Shown here: piece after piece, positions 45,281 through 54,597 of the stretch
How positions within the stretch are numbered: the stretch's first letter is position 1
Layout: each line of letters begins with the position of its first letter
NCBI RefSeq assembly: GCF_003323715.1
Contig: NZ_QOIN01000047.1
Coordinates: 248,001 to 312,000, forward strand
Direction of reading: 5' to 3'
From: Streptomyces diacarni
GTDB taxonomy: Bacteria > Actinomycetota > Actinomycetes > Streptomycetales > Streptomycetaceae
Length of the DNA: 64,000 bases
Made by a program: the position numbers and the translations under genes
Notes under the pieces: generated by a model
Told to the model about the DNA's origin: nothing
The model's database searches: none
Seen by the model: the letters and a program-made list of their open reading frames with translations, nothing else

Positions 45281-48052
45281 TCACAGTGGCTTGAACGTCT
45301 CGAACGCCGTGTCCCTGAGCGTCTCGCACTCCTCGTCCTGCCAGGCGTCGGCCTCGCACGTGATGAGGATCGCGTAGCCGTTCCCGTCATCGACCTTGAA
45401 GCCCCGGTTGAGGACGTGGACCTTCTTGCCGTCCTCCTCGCGCAGGAACTGCCAGTCGGCGACGGTCGGGTAATCCCGCCACTCGACCGTCTCGATGCCC
45501 AGCGACTTGTAGCCGGGGCTCTTGCTCGTGGCCGCCGACTCCTGCTGGCGCCAGGCCTTGGCGGCGTCCGCGCCAGGGCTGCTCGTGCGGTCGATCTGGA
45601 TGCGGGGATAACCGCCCGCGTCGGCCGCGTACTTGCCGCCCGAGTTGCTGCCCGCTATGCCGTAGCGCTTCCAGCCGTCGGGCATCGCGACGGAGAAGTG
45701 GAACCTGCCGTCCTTCACCTGCCCGTAGCCGTCCGGCAGACCGGAGTCGGACGCCTCGTCCTCGCCGCCGTCCTTGTCGCCCTCGCCACCCTTGTCGCCC
45801 TTGCCGTCCTGCGTCCCGTCGGACGTCCGGCCGTCCTTCGCCGCGCCGGCGTCCTGGCCCTCCCTGGAACCGCTGCTGCCGGCCTTCTCCGCGCCCGCGG
45901 TGGCCGAGCCCTTGCCGGACGCGTCGTCGCCCTTGCCATCGCCGTCGCCGCTCAGGCTCACCACCAGCACCACGATGACCACGATGACGACGACCACAGC
46001 CCCCGCCACGAGCGCCAACGTCCGCGGAGGCAAGCCCTTGCGGAGCTCGGGCAGATCCCTCAGGTCGCGCAGCGACGTGATCGCACCACTGCCGCCGCTC
46101 TCCGGGGGCAGCGCCCGGCCGCCGCTGCCGGCTGCCGGCAGCGGCCCCGCGCCTGCGGCACCCGGGAGCCGGGATCCCGCGCTCTCCCCCGCGCCCGCGT
46201 CATTCCCCGCGCCGGAGGTCGAATCCGTCGCGGAGGGGGAAGCGGCTGCGGGGCGGGGAGCGGAGGCGGCACCCGCTCCACCACCCGCGGCCTTGCCGTC
46301 GCCGTTGCCCGCGCCCTTGCCGTGGTCCTTGTCCTTCGCGCCCTTGTTCTTGGCGTCTTCGCCCCTGGCGTCCTTGCCCTTGGCATCCTCGCCCTTGGCC
46401 GCCGCTCCGGGCCCCGAAGCGGCCCCGGAGCCGGACGTCGCGCCGGACGGCTGCCCGGTCTCCTTCCGCCCGGCTGCCCGGGAGGAGGCACCTGACGCGC
46501 CGGACGCACTCGTGCCGTTCCCCGTCGTGCGCCCACTCGACGTGCGGCTCGCCGCGCCGCCGTCGCGGGAGTCGGTCGCGCCGCCCGCAGCACCCTTGCC
46601 GCCGGTGCTCTCGCCACCCGTGCTCGTACCGCTCGCGGGCTTCTCGGTCCGCGCGCCCGTCCGCGGGGTCGTCGAGGACGTGGTGGGCGGCGACGACGGA
46701 CGCGGCGGTGTACGCGGGGCCGACGGCGGGCTCGACGGGACGGGCGGCACGGAGGGCGACGCGGGGGCGGAAGCCCCCGAGGACGCGGCCGCACCGCGCT
46801 GTCCGTCAGCGTACGCACTGCCGGAGCCGGCCCCCTGCTGCGAACCGCCCGAACCGGCTCCGTGCCCCGAACCGGAGGACGGCGCATCGCTCCCCGGCCG
46901 GGAACCGGCGCCAGGCCGGGAACCCGGACCGGAGTCGGTGCCGCGGCCGGTACCCGCCGCACCCGCGCCGGCGGCGCCTGCCGCGTTCCGCACGGACTTG
47001 AAAGCGCCACGCAGCCGTTCACCCGAGCTGGTGCCCTCGGACCGCCGCTTGCGCCTGCCGCCCGTCGTACCGGCGCTGTAGGCGGGACCCGACCGGGCAC
47101 CGCCCTTGCCTGACGACGAGGCCGGTGACGACGGCGGTGACGAGGCGGAGGACGCCTCCACCCGGGGCAGCACGGACGTGCGGGTCGGGTCGCCGCCGTC
47201 ACGTCCCGACGGGCCGAGGGGGCTCTTGAGCCCGGAGGCGACCGGCTCCAGCAGCAGGCGGGCCCCGCTGACGTCGAGCCGCTTCTCCGGGTCCTTCACC
47301 AGCAGCCCCGCGATGACCTCGTGCAGCTCACCCGCGTGTTCGGGAAAGGGGATGGGCTCGGTCATCACGGCCGTCAGCGTCGAGATGGCGGAGCCCTTGT
47401 CGTAGGGCGGGCGGCCCTCGACGGCGGCGTACAGCAGGCCGCCCAGCGACCACAGGTCCGCCGGCGGACCCGGAGGCTTGCCGCGGGCACGCTCGGGCGA
47501 GATGTAGGAGGGGGCTCCCACCAGCATGCCCGTGGAGGTGACGGACGGGTCGCCCTCGACCTTGGCGATGCCGAAGTCGGTGAGGACGACGCGCCCCGTG
47601 CCGTCCTCCAGCAGCACGTTGGAGGGCTTCACGTCGCGGTGGAGGATGCCCTCGCGGTGGGCGGCGCGCAGCACGTCGAGGATGGCGAGCCCGACCTGCG
47701 CGGCGCGCTGCGGTTCGAGCGGCCCGTCCTTCTTGATCTGGTCGGCCAGCGAGCGGCCCTCGACCAGCTCCATGACGATCCAGGGCCTGCTGTCCTCGTT
47801 GACGACGTCGAAGACGGTGATGGCGCTGCCGCTGCGGATCCTGGCGATGGCCTTCGCCTCACGCAGGGTGCGGGTGATGAGCCGCTGCTTCTCCTCCTCG
47901 TCGACACTGGAGGGGAACCGAAGCTCCTTCACCGCGACACGGCGGCCCAGGACTTCGTCCTCGCCACGCCAGACGGTGCCCATACCGCCACGCCCGAGGA
48001 CACCCCCGAGCCGATAGCGCCCGCCTACCAGCCGTCCCGTGTCCTCGCTCAT
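45281..48052 (-). CDS. Transmembrane Ser/Thr protein kinase
   Basis: 923 residues from ATG 48052, AAGGGG four bases upstream. Complete kinase domain 12-270: GRGGMGTVWRG (20-30), VAVKEL with Lys42, HRDVKPSN, TDFGIAK and SPERARG. A long disordered Ser/Gly/Ala/Lys region (about 290-690) leads to a membrane helix (LALVAGAVVVVIVVIVVLVV) and an extracytoplasmic C-terminal domain (HFSVAMPDGWKRYGI, PRIQIDRTSS) similar to those of the two downstream family members. First gene of the leftward three-gene kinase operon (gaps of 156 and 60 bases). Confidence 0.95.
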   Translation of the reverse strand: MSEDTGRLVGGRYRLGGVLGRGGMGTVWRGEDEVLGRRVAVKELRFPSSVDEEEKQRLITRTLREAKAIARIRSGSAITVFDVVNEDSRPWIVMELVEGRSLADQIKKDGPLEPQRAAQVGLAILDVLRAAHREGILHRDVKPSNVLLEDGTGRVVLTDFGIAKVEGDPSVTSTGMLVGAPSYISPERARGKPPGPPADLWSLGGLLYAAVEGRPPYDKGSAISTLTAVMTEPIPFPEHAGELHEVIAGLLVKDPEKRLDVSGARLLLEPVASGLKSPLGPSGRDGGDPTRTSVLPRVEASSASSPPSSPASSSGKGGARSGPAYSAGTTGGRRKRRSEGTSSGERLRGAFKSVRNAAGAAGAGAAGTGRGTDSGPGSRPGAGSRPGSDAPSSGSGHGAGSGGSQQGAGSGSAYADGQRGAAASSGASAPASPSVPPVPSSPPSAPRTPPRPSSPPTTSSTTPRTGARTEKPASGTSTGGESTGGKGAAGGATDSRDGGAASRTSSGRTTGNGTSASGASGASSRAAGRKETGQPSGATSGSGAASGPGAAAKGEDAKGKDARGEDAKNKGAKDKDHGKGAGNGDGKAAGGGAGAASAPRPAAASPSATDSTSGAGNDAGAGESAGSRLPGAAGAGPLPAAGSGGRALPPESGGSGAITSLRDLRDLPELRKGLPPRTLALVAGAVVVVIVVIVVLVVSLSGDGDGKGDDASGKGSATAGAEKAGSSGSREGQDAGAAKDGRTSDGTQDGKGDKGGEGDKDGGEDEASDSGLPDGYGQVKDGRFHFSVAMPDGWKRYGIAGSNSGGKYAADAGGYPRIQIDRTSSPGADAAKAWRQQESAATSKSPGYKSLGIETVEWRDYPTVADWQFLREEDGKKVHVLNRGFKVDDGNGYAILITCEADAWQDEECETLRDTAFETFKPL

Positions 48053-48301
48053 GAATCCCCTTGTGTCCCCTCTGCGTGAGAGCCCGCCCCCGGCAGAGCC
48101 TTCATTGTGAACCATCGTCCTGACAAGACGTGTACGGGGGCGGCACGGTTACACCACAGCCCCACCACTTCTTACCGGAGTTCACACGCCCAACAGCCCT
48201 TGCCAGGGCGACCAGTCCAACGGGGGACCCACGGCCGGGCCCCCCGCCGGGACAGGCTCGCACAGACCCGCGCCGGAAACGCACACGGACCTCACACGGA
48301 C

Positions 48302-50008
48302 CTACACCGGGGCGATGTCCGGCGCCCCCAGCCGCGCCGCGTCAGCCGTCTGGTCGTCAGGCTGCAACTGGGACTCGCGCTCCGCCTCCACCCGCTTCTC
48401 GTAGTGTTCGACCTCACGGTCGACCTGGTCGGTGTCCCAGCCGAGCACCGGCGCCATCAACTCGGCACACTCGCGGGCGCTGCGCGCCCCGCGGTCGAAG
48501 GTCTCGATGGAGATGCGCGTACGGCGCGTCAGCACGTCGTCCAGGTGGCGGGCACCCTCGTGCGTGCACGCGTAGACGACCTCCGCCTTGAGGTAGTCGT
48601 CGGCCGCGGGCAGCGGTTCGCCGAGCTTCGGATCCCCGGCGACCAGATCGAGCACCTCCTCGGTCATCGAGCCGTAACGGCCCAGCAGATGCTCCACCCT
48701 GGCCACGTGCAGCCCGGCACGCTGGGCCAGCCGCGCCCGGCCGTTCCACAGCGCGTGGTAGCCCTCGGCACCCGCCAGCCGCACCTCCTCCGTGACGCAG
48801 TCGGCGACCCGGTGGTCGAGCCCGTGCACGGCCTCGTCGACCGCGTCCTTGGCCATCACCCGGTAGGTCGTGTACTTGCCGCCCGCGATGACCACGAGCC
48901 CCGGCACCGGGTGCGCGACGGTGTGTTCGCGCGACAGCTTGCTCGTCGCCTCCGACTCACCGGCCAGCAGCGGCCGCAGCCCCGCGTACACCCCCTCCAC
49001 GTCGTCCCGCGTGAGCGGCACCGCCAGCACCGCGTTGACGTGGTCGAGCAGGTAGTCGATGTCGGCACTCGACGCCGCCGGATGCGCCTTGTCCAGATCC
49101 CAGCCGGTGTCGGTGGTACCGACGATCCAGTGCCGGCCCCACGGGATGACGAACAGCACGCTCTTCTCGGTGCGCAGGATCAGCCCCGTCGAAGAGTTGA
49201 TGCGGTCCTTGGGCACCACCAGGTGAATGCCCTTGGAGGCGCGGACGTGGAACTGGCCCCGCTCGGCGATCAGCCCCTGCGTGTCGTCCGTCCACACGCC
49301 CGTCGCGTTGACGACCTGACGGGCCCGCACCTCGAACACGCCCCCCAACTCCAGGTCCTCGATGCGCGCGCCGACAACCCTCTCGCCCTCACGCAGGAAG
49401 CCGACCACCCGCGCGCGGCTGGCCGCGTGCGCCCCGTACTCGGCGGCGGTCCGCACCAGCGTGGCGACGAAGCGGGCGTCGTCCACCTGCGCGTCGTAGT
49501 ACTGCAAAGCGCCCACCAGCGCGTCCTTGCGCAACGCGGGAGCCACGCGCAGGGCGTGACGGCGCGAGAGGTGACGGTGGGTGGGCAGACCGCGCCCGTG
49601 GCCCGACGAGAGGGACATGGCGTCGTACATCGCCACACCCGATCCCGCGTACAGGCGTTCCCAGGCCCGATGCTGGAGGGGATAGAGGAAGGGCACCGGC
49701 TTGACCAGATGCGGCGCGAGGCGCTCCAGCAGCAGCCCGCGCTCCTTCAGTGCTTCGCGCACCAGTGCGAAATCCAGCATCTCCAGATACCGCAGCCCGC
49801 CATGGATCAGCTTGCTGGAGCGGCTCGACGTCCCCGAGGCCCAGTCCCGCGCCTCGACGATCCCCGTGGACAAACCGCGGGTGACCGCGTCCAACGCCGT
49901 GCCCGCGCCGACGATGCCGCCGCCGACCACCAGCACGTCGAGCTCGGCCTCCGCCATCCTCGCCAGTGCCCCGGCGCGCTGCTCCGGTCCCAGTGCCGCT
50001 GTCCTCAC
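48302..50008 (-). CDS. glpD: Glycerol-3-phosphate dehydrogenase (FAD)
   Basis: 568 residues from GTG 50008, GGGAGG five bases upstream. FAD-binding DVLVVGGGIVGAGTALDA near residue 25, then SSRSSKLIHGGLRYLE and the GlpD/GlpA substrate-site region GTTDTGWDLD, plus the C-terminal DAO_C helical domain with LLGRYGSMTEEVLDL. It oxidises sn-glycerol 3-phosphate to dihydroxyacetone phosphate, feeding electrons to the quinone pool at the membrane. No glycerol kinase or facilitator is adjacent. A run of 13-bp T-rich repeats lies directly upstream. Confidence 0.97.
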   Translation of the reverse strand: MRTAALGPEQRAGALARMAEAELDVLVVGGGIVGAGTALDAVTRGLSTGIVEARDWASGTSSRSSKLIHGGLRYLEMLDFALVREALKERGLLLERLAPHLVKPVPFLYPLQHRAWERLYAGSGVAMYDAMSLSSGHGRGLPTHRHLSRRHALRVAPALRKDALVGALQYYDAQVDDARFVATLVRTAAEYGAHAASRARVVGFLREGERVVGARIEDLELGGVFEVRARQVVNATGVWTDDTQGLIAERGQFHVRASKGIHLVVPKDRINSSTGLILRTEKSVLFVIPWGRHWIVGTTDTGWDLDKAHPAASSADIDYLLDHVNAVLAVPLTRDDVEGVYAGLRPLLAGESEATSKLSREHTVAHPVPGLVVIAGGKYTTYRVMAKDAVDEAVHGLDHRVADCVTEEVRLAGAEGYHALWNGRARLAQRAGLHVARVEHLLGRYGSMTEEVLDLVAGDPKLGEPLPAADDYLKAEVVYACTHEGARHLDDVLTRRTRISIETFDRGARSARECAELMAPVLGWDTDQVDREVEHYEKRVEAERESQLQPDDQTADAARLGAPDIAPV

Positions 50009-50031
50009 TGCTGCCTCCCTGGTACGCGTCC

Positions 50032-50108
50032 GCTGTGCGCTTTCGCTGTGCGTTTTCGCCATGCGCTTTCGCCATGCGCTCTGCTGTGCGTGTTCGCCGT
50101 GTGTCCTG
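50032..50108. repeat. 13-bp degenerate tandem repeat upstream of glpD
   Basis: About six units related to GCTGTGCGCTTTC (50032-50044, 50045-50057, 50058-50070, 50071-50082, 50083-50095, 50096-50108) immediately upstream of the glpD SD. The rest of 50109-50360 (to the next gene start) has no gene; it contains the AT-richer stretch TTATCTGTCATATG at 50258-50271, likely promoter sequence. Confidence 0.8.
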
Positions 50109-50360
50109 CGCCTGGTGTGCCTTCCCTGCGGGTGCTGACCTCGTGTAGCGCCCCCGTGGGCCCAGCGGACCCCATGGACCCTGTGGTCCCCCTGACGATG
50201 GTCCCCCATTCCCGCGAGTTTGGCTGAGCGTCGGCCCTGCTGAGCGCGCAATCCGACTTATCTGTCATATGGGCTCTTAACCTTAATGAGCGCCGCTCGC
50301 CACTCCCGGTGCTGCCCGGGGACGGGACCGGGCCGACAAGGGGAAGGGAAGACCGCTGCC

Positions 50361-51623
50361 ATGCCCGCAGATCTCGCCGTGCTGGGACTCACCCATTCGG
50401 GGCTGCCGCTCGCCCAGGCCGCCACGGCGAACGGAATCGGCACCCTCGGCTACGACCCCGACGACGCCACCGTCGCCGACCTCGGCGCGGGCCGCCCCCC
50501 GCAGGACGCCCCGCTCAGCGCCGCGGAGGTACGGCGCATGCTCGCCGGAGGATTCCGCGCCTCCACCGACCCGGCCGTACTCGGCCGGGTACGCACCGCG
50601 GTCATCTGCGCGCCCACAGGGCTGGGCGCCAACCGCGCACCCGACATGAGCGCCGTACGCACAGCCGCCCGCACCCTCGCCGCACGGCTGCGGCCCCGCA
50701 CCACCGTCATCGTCGAATCGAGCGTCTACCCCGGCTGCACGGAAGACGTCGTCCGGCCGCTGCTCGAAGACGGCTCCGGGCTGCGCGCGGGACGCGACTT
50801 CCACCTCGCCTGCTCACCCAGCCGCGTCGACCCCGGCAACCGCGGGTACGGCTACGCCACCATCCCCAAGGTCATCGGCGGGCTCACCCCCGCCTGCACC
50901 GAGGCGGCCGCCGCCTTTTACGGGCGGCTCACCGACAAGGTCGTGCGCGCCCGAGGGCCCCGCGAGGCGGAAACCAGCAAACTCCTGGAGACCAACTACC
51001 GGCACATCAACATCGCCCTCATGAACGAGATGGCCGTCTTCTGCCACGACCTGGGCATCGACCTGTGGGACGTCGTCCGGTGCGCCGAGACCAAGCCGTT
51101 CGGCTTCCAGTCCTTCCGGCCAGGGCCCGGCGTGGGCGGCCCCGGAGTCCCCGTCGACCCCAACTACCTCGCCTACCACAGCCGTTCTCTGGGCTACCCC
51201 CTGCGGATGGTCGAACTCGCCCAGGAAGTCAACGAACGGATGCCCCGCTACGTCTCCCAGCGGGCCGCCGCCCTGCTCAACGAACACGGCAAATCCGCGC
51301 GCGGAGCGCGCGTCCTCCTCCTCGGAGTCACCTACAAACCCGACCTCGCCAGCCAGGAAGGCGGCCCCGCGAGGGAAGTCGCCGGACGCCTCAAAGAACT
51401 CGGCGCCCAGCTGAGCTACCACGATCCGTACGTGCCGCAATGGCGGGTCGCGGGGCAGCCCGTGCCCCGCGCCGACTCCCTCTACGAGGCCGCCGCCGCG
51501 GCGGATCTCACTCTGCTGTTGCAGAATCATCGGGTTTACGATTTGCAGGGGATTGCGGCGAAGGCGCAGTTGCTGCTGGACACTCGGGGCGTGAGCCCCA
51601 CTGGTGCGGCGCACCGACTGTGA
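50361..51623 (+). CDS. Nucleotide-sugar dehydrogenase-like protein lacking catalytic Cys
   Basis: 420 residues from ATG 50361, AAGGGAAG upstream. It has the three UDP-glucose/GDP-mannose dehydrogenase domains: an altered Rossmann loop LAVLGLTHSGLPLAQ (normally GxGxxG), the central SKLLETNYRHINIALMNE with Lys207 and Asn212, and the C-terminal VLLLGVTYKPDLASQEGGPA. The active-site loop reads GPGVGGPGVPVDPNYL, with Gly262 where family members have the thiohemiacetal-forming Cys (GGHC), while Asp266 is kept. Loss of the Cys should prevent the second oxidation. It may be a one-step dehydrogenase, a binding protein, or act on a different sugar. Confidence 0.85.
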   Translation: MPADLAVLGLTHSGLPLAQAATANGIGTLGYDPDDATVADLGAGRPPQDAPLSAAEVRRMLAGGFRASTDPAVLGRVRTAVICAPTGLGANRAPDMSAVRTAARTLAARLRPRTTVIVESSVYPGCTEDVVRPLLEDGSGLRAGRDFHLACSPSRVDPGNRGYGYATIPKVIGGLTPACTEAAAAFYGRLTDKVVRARGPREAETSKLLETNYRHINIALMNEMAVFCHDLGIDLWDVVRCAETKPFGFQSFRPGPGVGGPGVPVDPNYLAYHSRSLGYPLRMVELAQEVNERMPRYVSQRAAALLNEHGKSARGARVLLLGVTYKPDLASQEGGPAREVAGRLKELGAQLSYHDPYVPQWRVAGQPVPRADSLYEAAAAADLTLLLQNHRVYDLQGIAAKAQLLLDTRGVSPTGAAHRL

Positions 51624-51699
51624 CCTCCCCCTCTTCTCGGGGCTGCGCCCCTGCCCCCATGGTCTTCCCCTTCTTCCGTGAGGGTGCCCTCGGCCGTGG

Positions 51700-51718
51700 T
51701 TGGGGGCTCCGCCCCCAA
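51700..51718. terminator. Hairpin between convergent genes
   Basis: TTGGGGGC (51700-51707), loop TCC, GCCCCCAA (51711-51718), followed by ACCCCC. It is of the GGGGGC-TCC-GCCCCC type common in streptomycetes. Confidence 0.6.
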
Positions 51719-51873
51719 ACCCCCGGGCCTCGCCGGCCAGGCGTTGGGGCGGCTCCTCCCCCGGATAGAGAGCAGCCCTTCGGGGGTGGGCTGGCCCCAC
51801 AGGTAAAGGGGGAGGTATGGGGGGCCCGCCCCACATAGGTGAGGGGCGTGGGGGAGGTGCGCCCCGCAGGGGG

Positions 51874-52983
51874 TCAGCGGGCGACGGTGACCTCTACTCG
51901 TTGGAACTCCTTCAAGTCGGAGTACCCCGTGGTGGCCATCGCCCGGCGCAACGCACCGAAGAAGTTCATGGACCCGTCAGGCGTGTGGGAGGGACCGAGA
52001 AGGACCTCTTCCACCGTGCCGACCGCACCGAGGTCGACACGACGGCCACGCGGCACATCCGCGTGCACCGCCTCCATACCCCAGTGGTGCCCCTTGCCGG
52101 GCGCATCCGTCGCACGGGCGAGCGGCGAGCCCATCATCACCGCGTCGGCGCCGCAGGCGATCGCCTTGGGCAGGTCGCCGGACCAGCCGACGCCGCCGTC
52201 GGCGATGACGTGGACGTAGCGGCCGCCGGACTCGTCCATGTAGTCCCGGCGGGCCGCGGCGACGTCGGCGACGGCGGTCGCCATCGGCACCTGGATACCC
52301 AGCACGTTCCGCGTGGTGTGCGCGGCGCCCCCGCCGAAGCCGACGAGCACACCCGCGGCGCCGGTGCGCATGAGGTGGAGGGCGGCGGTGTAGGTGGCGC
52401 AGCCGCCGACGATGACCGGCACGTCCAGCTCGTAGATGAACTGCTTGAGGTTCAGCGGCTCGGCCGCGCTGGAGACGTGCTCGGCGGAGACGGTGGTGCC
52501 GCGGATCACGAACAGATCCACGCCCGCGTCGACGACCGCCTTGGAGAACTGGGCGGTGCGGCCCGGGGAGAGGGCGGCGGCCGTGACGACGCCGGAGTCG
52601 CGGACCTCCTTGATGCGCTGCCCGATCAGCTCTTCCTTGATGGGCGCGGCGTACAGCTCCCGCATGCGGCGGTTGGCCGTGGCCTCGTCGAGCTCGGCGA
52701 TCTCCGCCAGCAGCGGCTCGGGGTCCTCGTACCGCGTCCACAGGCCCTCGAGGTTGAGGACGCCGAGGCCGCCGAGTTCGCCGATGCGGATGGCGGTGTG
52801 CGGCGAGACGACGGAGTCCATGGGCGCGGCGAGGAACGGCAGCTCGAAGCGGTAGGCGTCGATCTGCCAGGCGATCGAGACCTCCTTCGGGTCGCGGGTG
52901 CGCCTGCTGGGCACCACGGCGATGTCGTCGAAGGCGTACGCCCGGCGCCCGCGCTTGCCGCGCCCGATCTCGATCTCAGTCAC
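51874..52983 (-). CDS. guaB3: GuaB3 family IMP dehydrogenase-related protein
   Basis: 369 residues from a GTG at 52983. TIM barrel with FDDIAVVPSRRTRDP and the phosphate loops VGGCATYTAALHLM, IADGGVGWSGDLPKAI, GADAVMMGSPLA. The loop that in IMPDH carries the catalytic Cys (GSICTTR) reads GGGAAHTTRN here, and the CBS domains are missing. Thus it is not a normal IMP dehydrogenase; the GuaB3 group is widespread in actinobacteria with a GMP reductase-like or other role. It lies downstream of guaB on the same strand, 93 bases apart, and mirrors the mycobacterial guaB2-guaB3 order. Confidence 0.93.
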   Translation of the reverse strand: MTEIEIGRGKRGRRAYAFDDIAVVPSRRTRDPKEVSIAWQIDAYRFELPFLAAPMDSVVSPHTAIRIGELGGLGVLNLEGLWTRYEDPEPLLAEIAELDEATANRRMRELYAAPIKEELIGQRIKEVRDSGVVTAAALSPGRTAQFSKAVVDAGVDLFVIRGTTVSAEHVSSAAEPLNLKQFIYELDVPVIVGGCATYTAALHLMRTGAAGVLVGFGGGAAHTTRNVLGIQVPMATAVADVAAARRDYMDESGGRYVHVIADGGVGWSGDLPKAIACGADAVMMGSPLARATDAPGKGHHWGMEAVHADVPRGRRVDLGAVGTVEEVLLGPSHTPDGSMNFFGALRRAMATTGYSDLKEFQRVEVTVAR

Positions 52984-53076
52984 GTCTACTACTGCCTCTC
53001 ACTCTGGTGTGCCGCGCCCCAGTATCCCCGCCGCCCGCGGCGGGGTACGGCCCGGCACCCCCCTCGGTCCAACGCG

Positions 53077-54582
53077 TCAGCGCCGCGAGTAGTTCGGGGC
53101 CTCGGTCGTCATCTGGATGTCGTGGGGGTGGCTCTCCTTGAGGCCCGCGGCGGTGATGCGGACGAAGCGGCCGCGGGCCTTCATCTCGGGCACGGTGCGG
53201 CCGCCGACGTAGAACATCGACTGCTTGAGGCCGCCGGTGAGCTGGTGGACGACGGCGGAGAGCGGGCCGCGGTAGGCGACCTGTCCCTCGACGCCCTCGG
53301 GGATCAGCTTGTCGTCCCCGCTGACGCCCTCTTGGAAGTAGCGGTCCTTGGAGTAGGACTTGCTGTCGCCGCGGGTCTGCATCGCGCCGAGGGAGCCCAT
53401 GCCGCGGTAGGACTTGAACTGTTTCCCGTTGATGAACAGCAGCTCGCCGGGGGACTCCTCGCAGCCCGCCAGGAGGCTGCCGAGCATGACGGTGTCGGCG
53501 CCGGCGACGATGGCCTTGGCGATGTCGCCGCTGTACTGCAGGCCGCCGTCGCCGATGACGGGGACGCCGGCCTCGTGGGCGGCGAGCGACGCCTCGTGGA
53601 TGGCGGTGACCTGCGGGACGCCGATACCGGCGACGACGCGGGTGGTGCAGATGGAGCCGGGGCCCACGCCGACCTTGACGCCGTCCACGCCCGCGTCGAT
53701 GAGCGACTTGGCGCCGTCGCGGGTGGCGATGTTGCCGCCGACGACATCGATGCCCGGATGGTTGGACTTGATCTTGGCGACCATGTCGCCGACCAGCCGG
53801 GAGTGGCCGTGCGCGGTGTCGACGACGACGAAGTCGACGCCCGCCTCGATGAGGGCCTGCGCGCGGTCGTACGCGTCACCGGCCACGCCGACGGCGGCAC
53901 CGACGACGAGGCGGCCCTCGCCGTCCTTGGCGGCGTTGGGGTACTGCTCGGCCTTGACGAAGTCCTTGACGGTGATGAGGCCCTTGAGGGTGCCCGCGCC
54001 GTCCACCAGCGGCAGCTTCTCGATCTTGTGGCGGCGCAGCAGCTCCATCGCGTCCTCGCGGGAGATGCCGACCTGCCCGGTGACCAGCGGCATCGGCGTC
54101 ATCACGTCGCGCACCTGGCGGCTGCGGTCCAGTTCGAAGGCCATGTCGCGGTTGGTGACGATGCCCAGCAGCTTGCCCGCGCCGTCGGTGACCGGGACGC
54201 CGCTGATCCGGAACCGCCCGCACAGCGCGTCCGCCTCTTCCAGCGTCGCGTCGGGCCGGATGGTGATGGGGTCGGCGACCATGCCGGACTCGGACCTCTT
54301 GACCTGGTCGACCTGGTTGGCCTGGCCCTCGATCGACAGGTTGCGGTGCAGGACGCCCACGCCGCCCTGGCGGGCCATCGCGATGGCCATGCGGGCCTCG
54401 GTGACCTTGTCCATGGCGGCGGACAGCAGCGGCACGTTGACCCGCACGTTCCGCGAGACGTACGACGCGGTGTCGATGTCCTGGGGGGCCATGTCCGACT
54501 CGCCCGGCAGCAGCAGGACGTCGTCGTATGTCAGGCCCAGAGTGGCGAATTTGGCGGGCACTCCGTCGACGTTTTCAGTCAT
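53077..54582 (-). CDS. guaB: Inosine-5'-monophosphate dehydrogenase
   Basis: 501 residues from ATG 54582, AAAGG five bases upstream. Full IMPDH: TYDDVLLLPGESDM start, two CBS domains (about 100-215), catalytic loop GVGPGSICTTRVVAGIGVPQ with the active Cys, ADGG-type phosphate site IGDGGLQYSGD, and the flap SYRGMGSLGAMQTRGD. It catalyses the NAD-dependent, rate-limiting step IMP to XMP, followed by guaA in this window. Its leader contains a strong hairpin directly upstream of the SD that is highly similar to a type I-E CRISPR repeat (54598-54627), which could affect translation. Confidence 0.99.
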   Translation of the reverse strand: MTENVDGVPAKFATLGLTYDDVLLLPGESDMAPQDIDTASYVSRNVRVNVPLLSAAMDKVTEARMAIAMARQGGVGVLHRNLSIEGQANQVDQVKRSESGMVADPITIRPDATLEEADALCGRFRISGVPVTDGAGKLLGIVTNRDMAFELDRSRQVRDVMTPMPLVTGQVGISREDAMELLRRHKIEKLPLVDGAGTLKGLITVKDFVKAEQYPNAAKDGEGRLVVGAAVGVAGDAYDRAQALIEAGVDFVVVDTAHGHSRLVGDMVAKIKSNHPGIDVVGGNIATRDGAKSLIDAGVDGVKVGVGPGSICTTRVVAGIGVPQVTAIHEASLAAHEAGVPVIGDGGLQYSGDIAKAIVAGADTVMLGSLLAGCEESPGELLFINGKQFKSYRGMGSLGAMQTRGDSKSYSKDRYFQEGVSGDDKLIPEGVEGQVAYRGPLSAVVHQLTGGLKQSMFYVGGRTVPEMKARGRFVRITAAGLKESHPHDIQMTTEAPNYSRR

Positions 54583-54597
54583 GACACCTTTCCCATG

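Noticed and set aside
50286..50360. Upstream start of the nucleotide-sugar dehydrogenase
   Set aside because: The extra residues are not part of the Rossmann fold, and ATG 50361 has a good SD directly before the domain.
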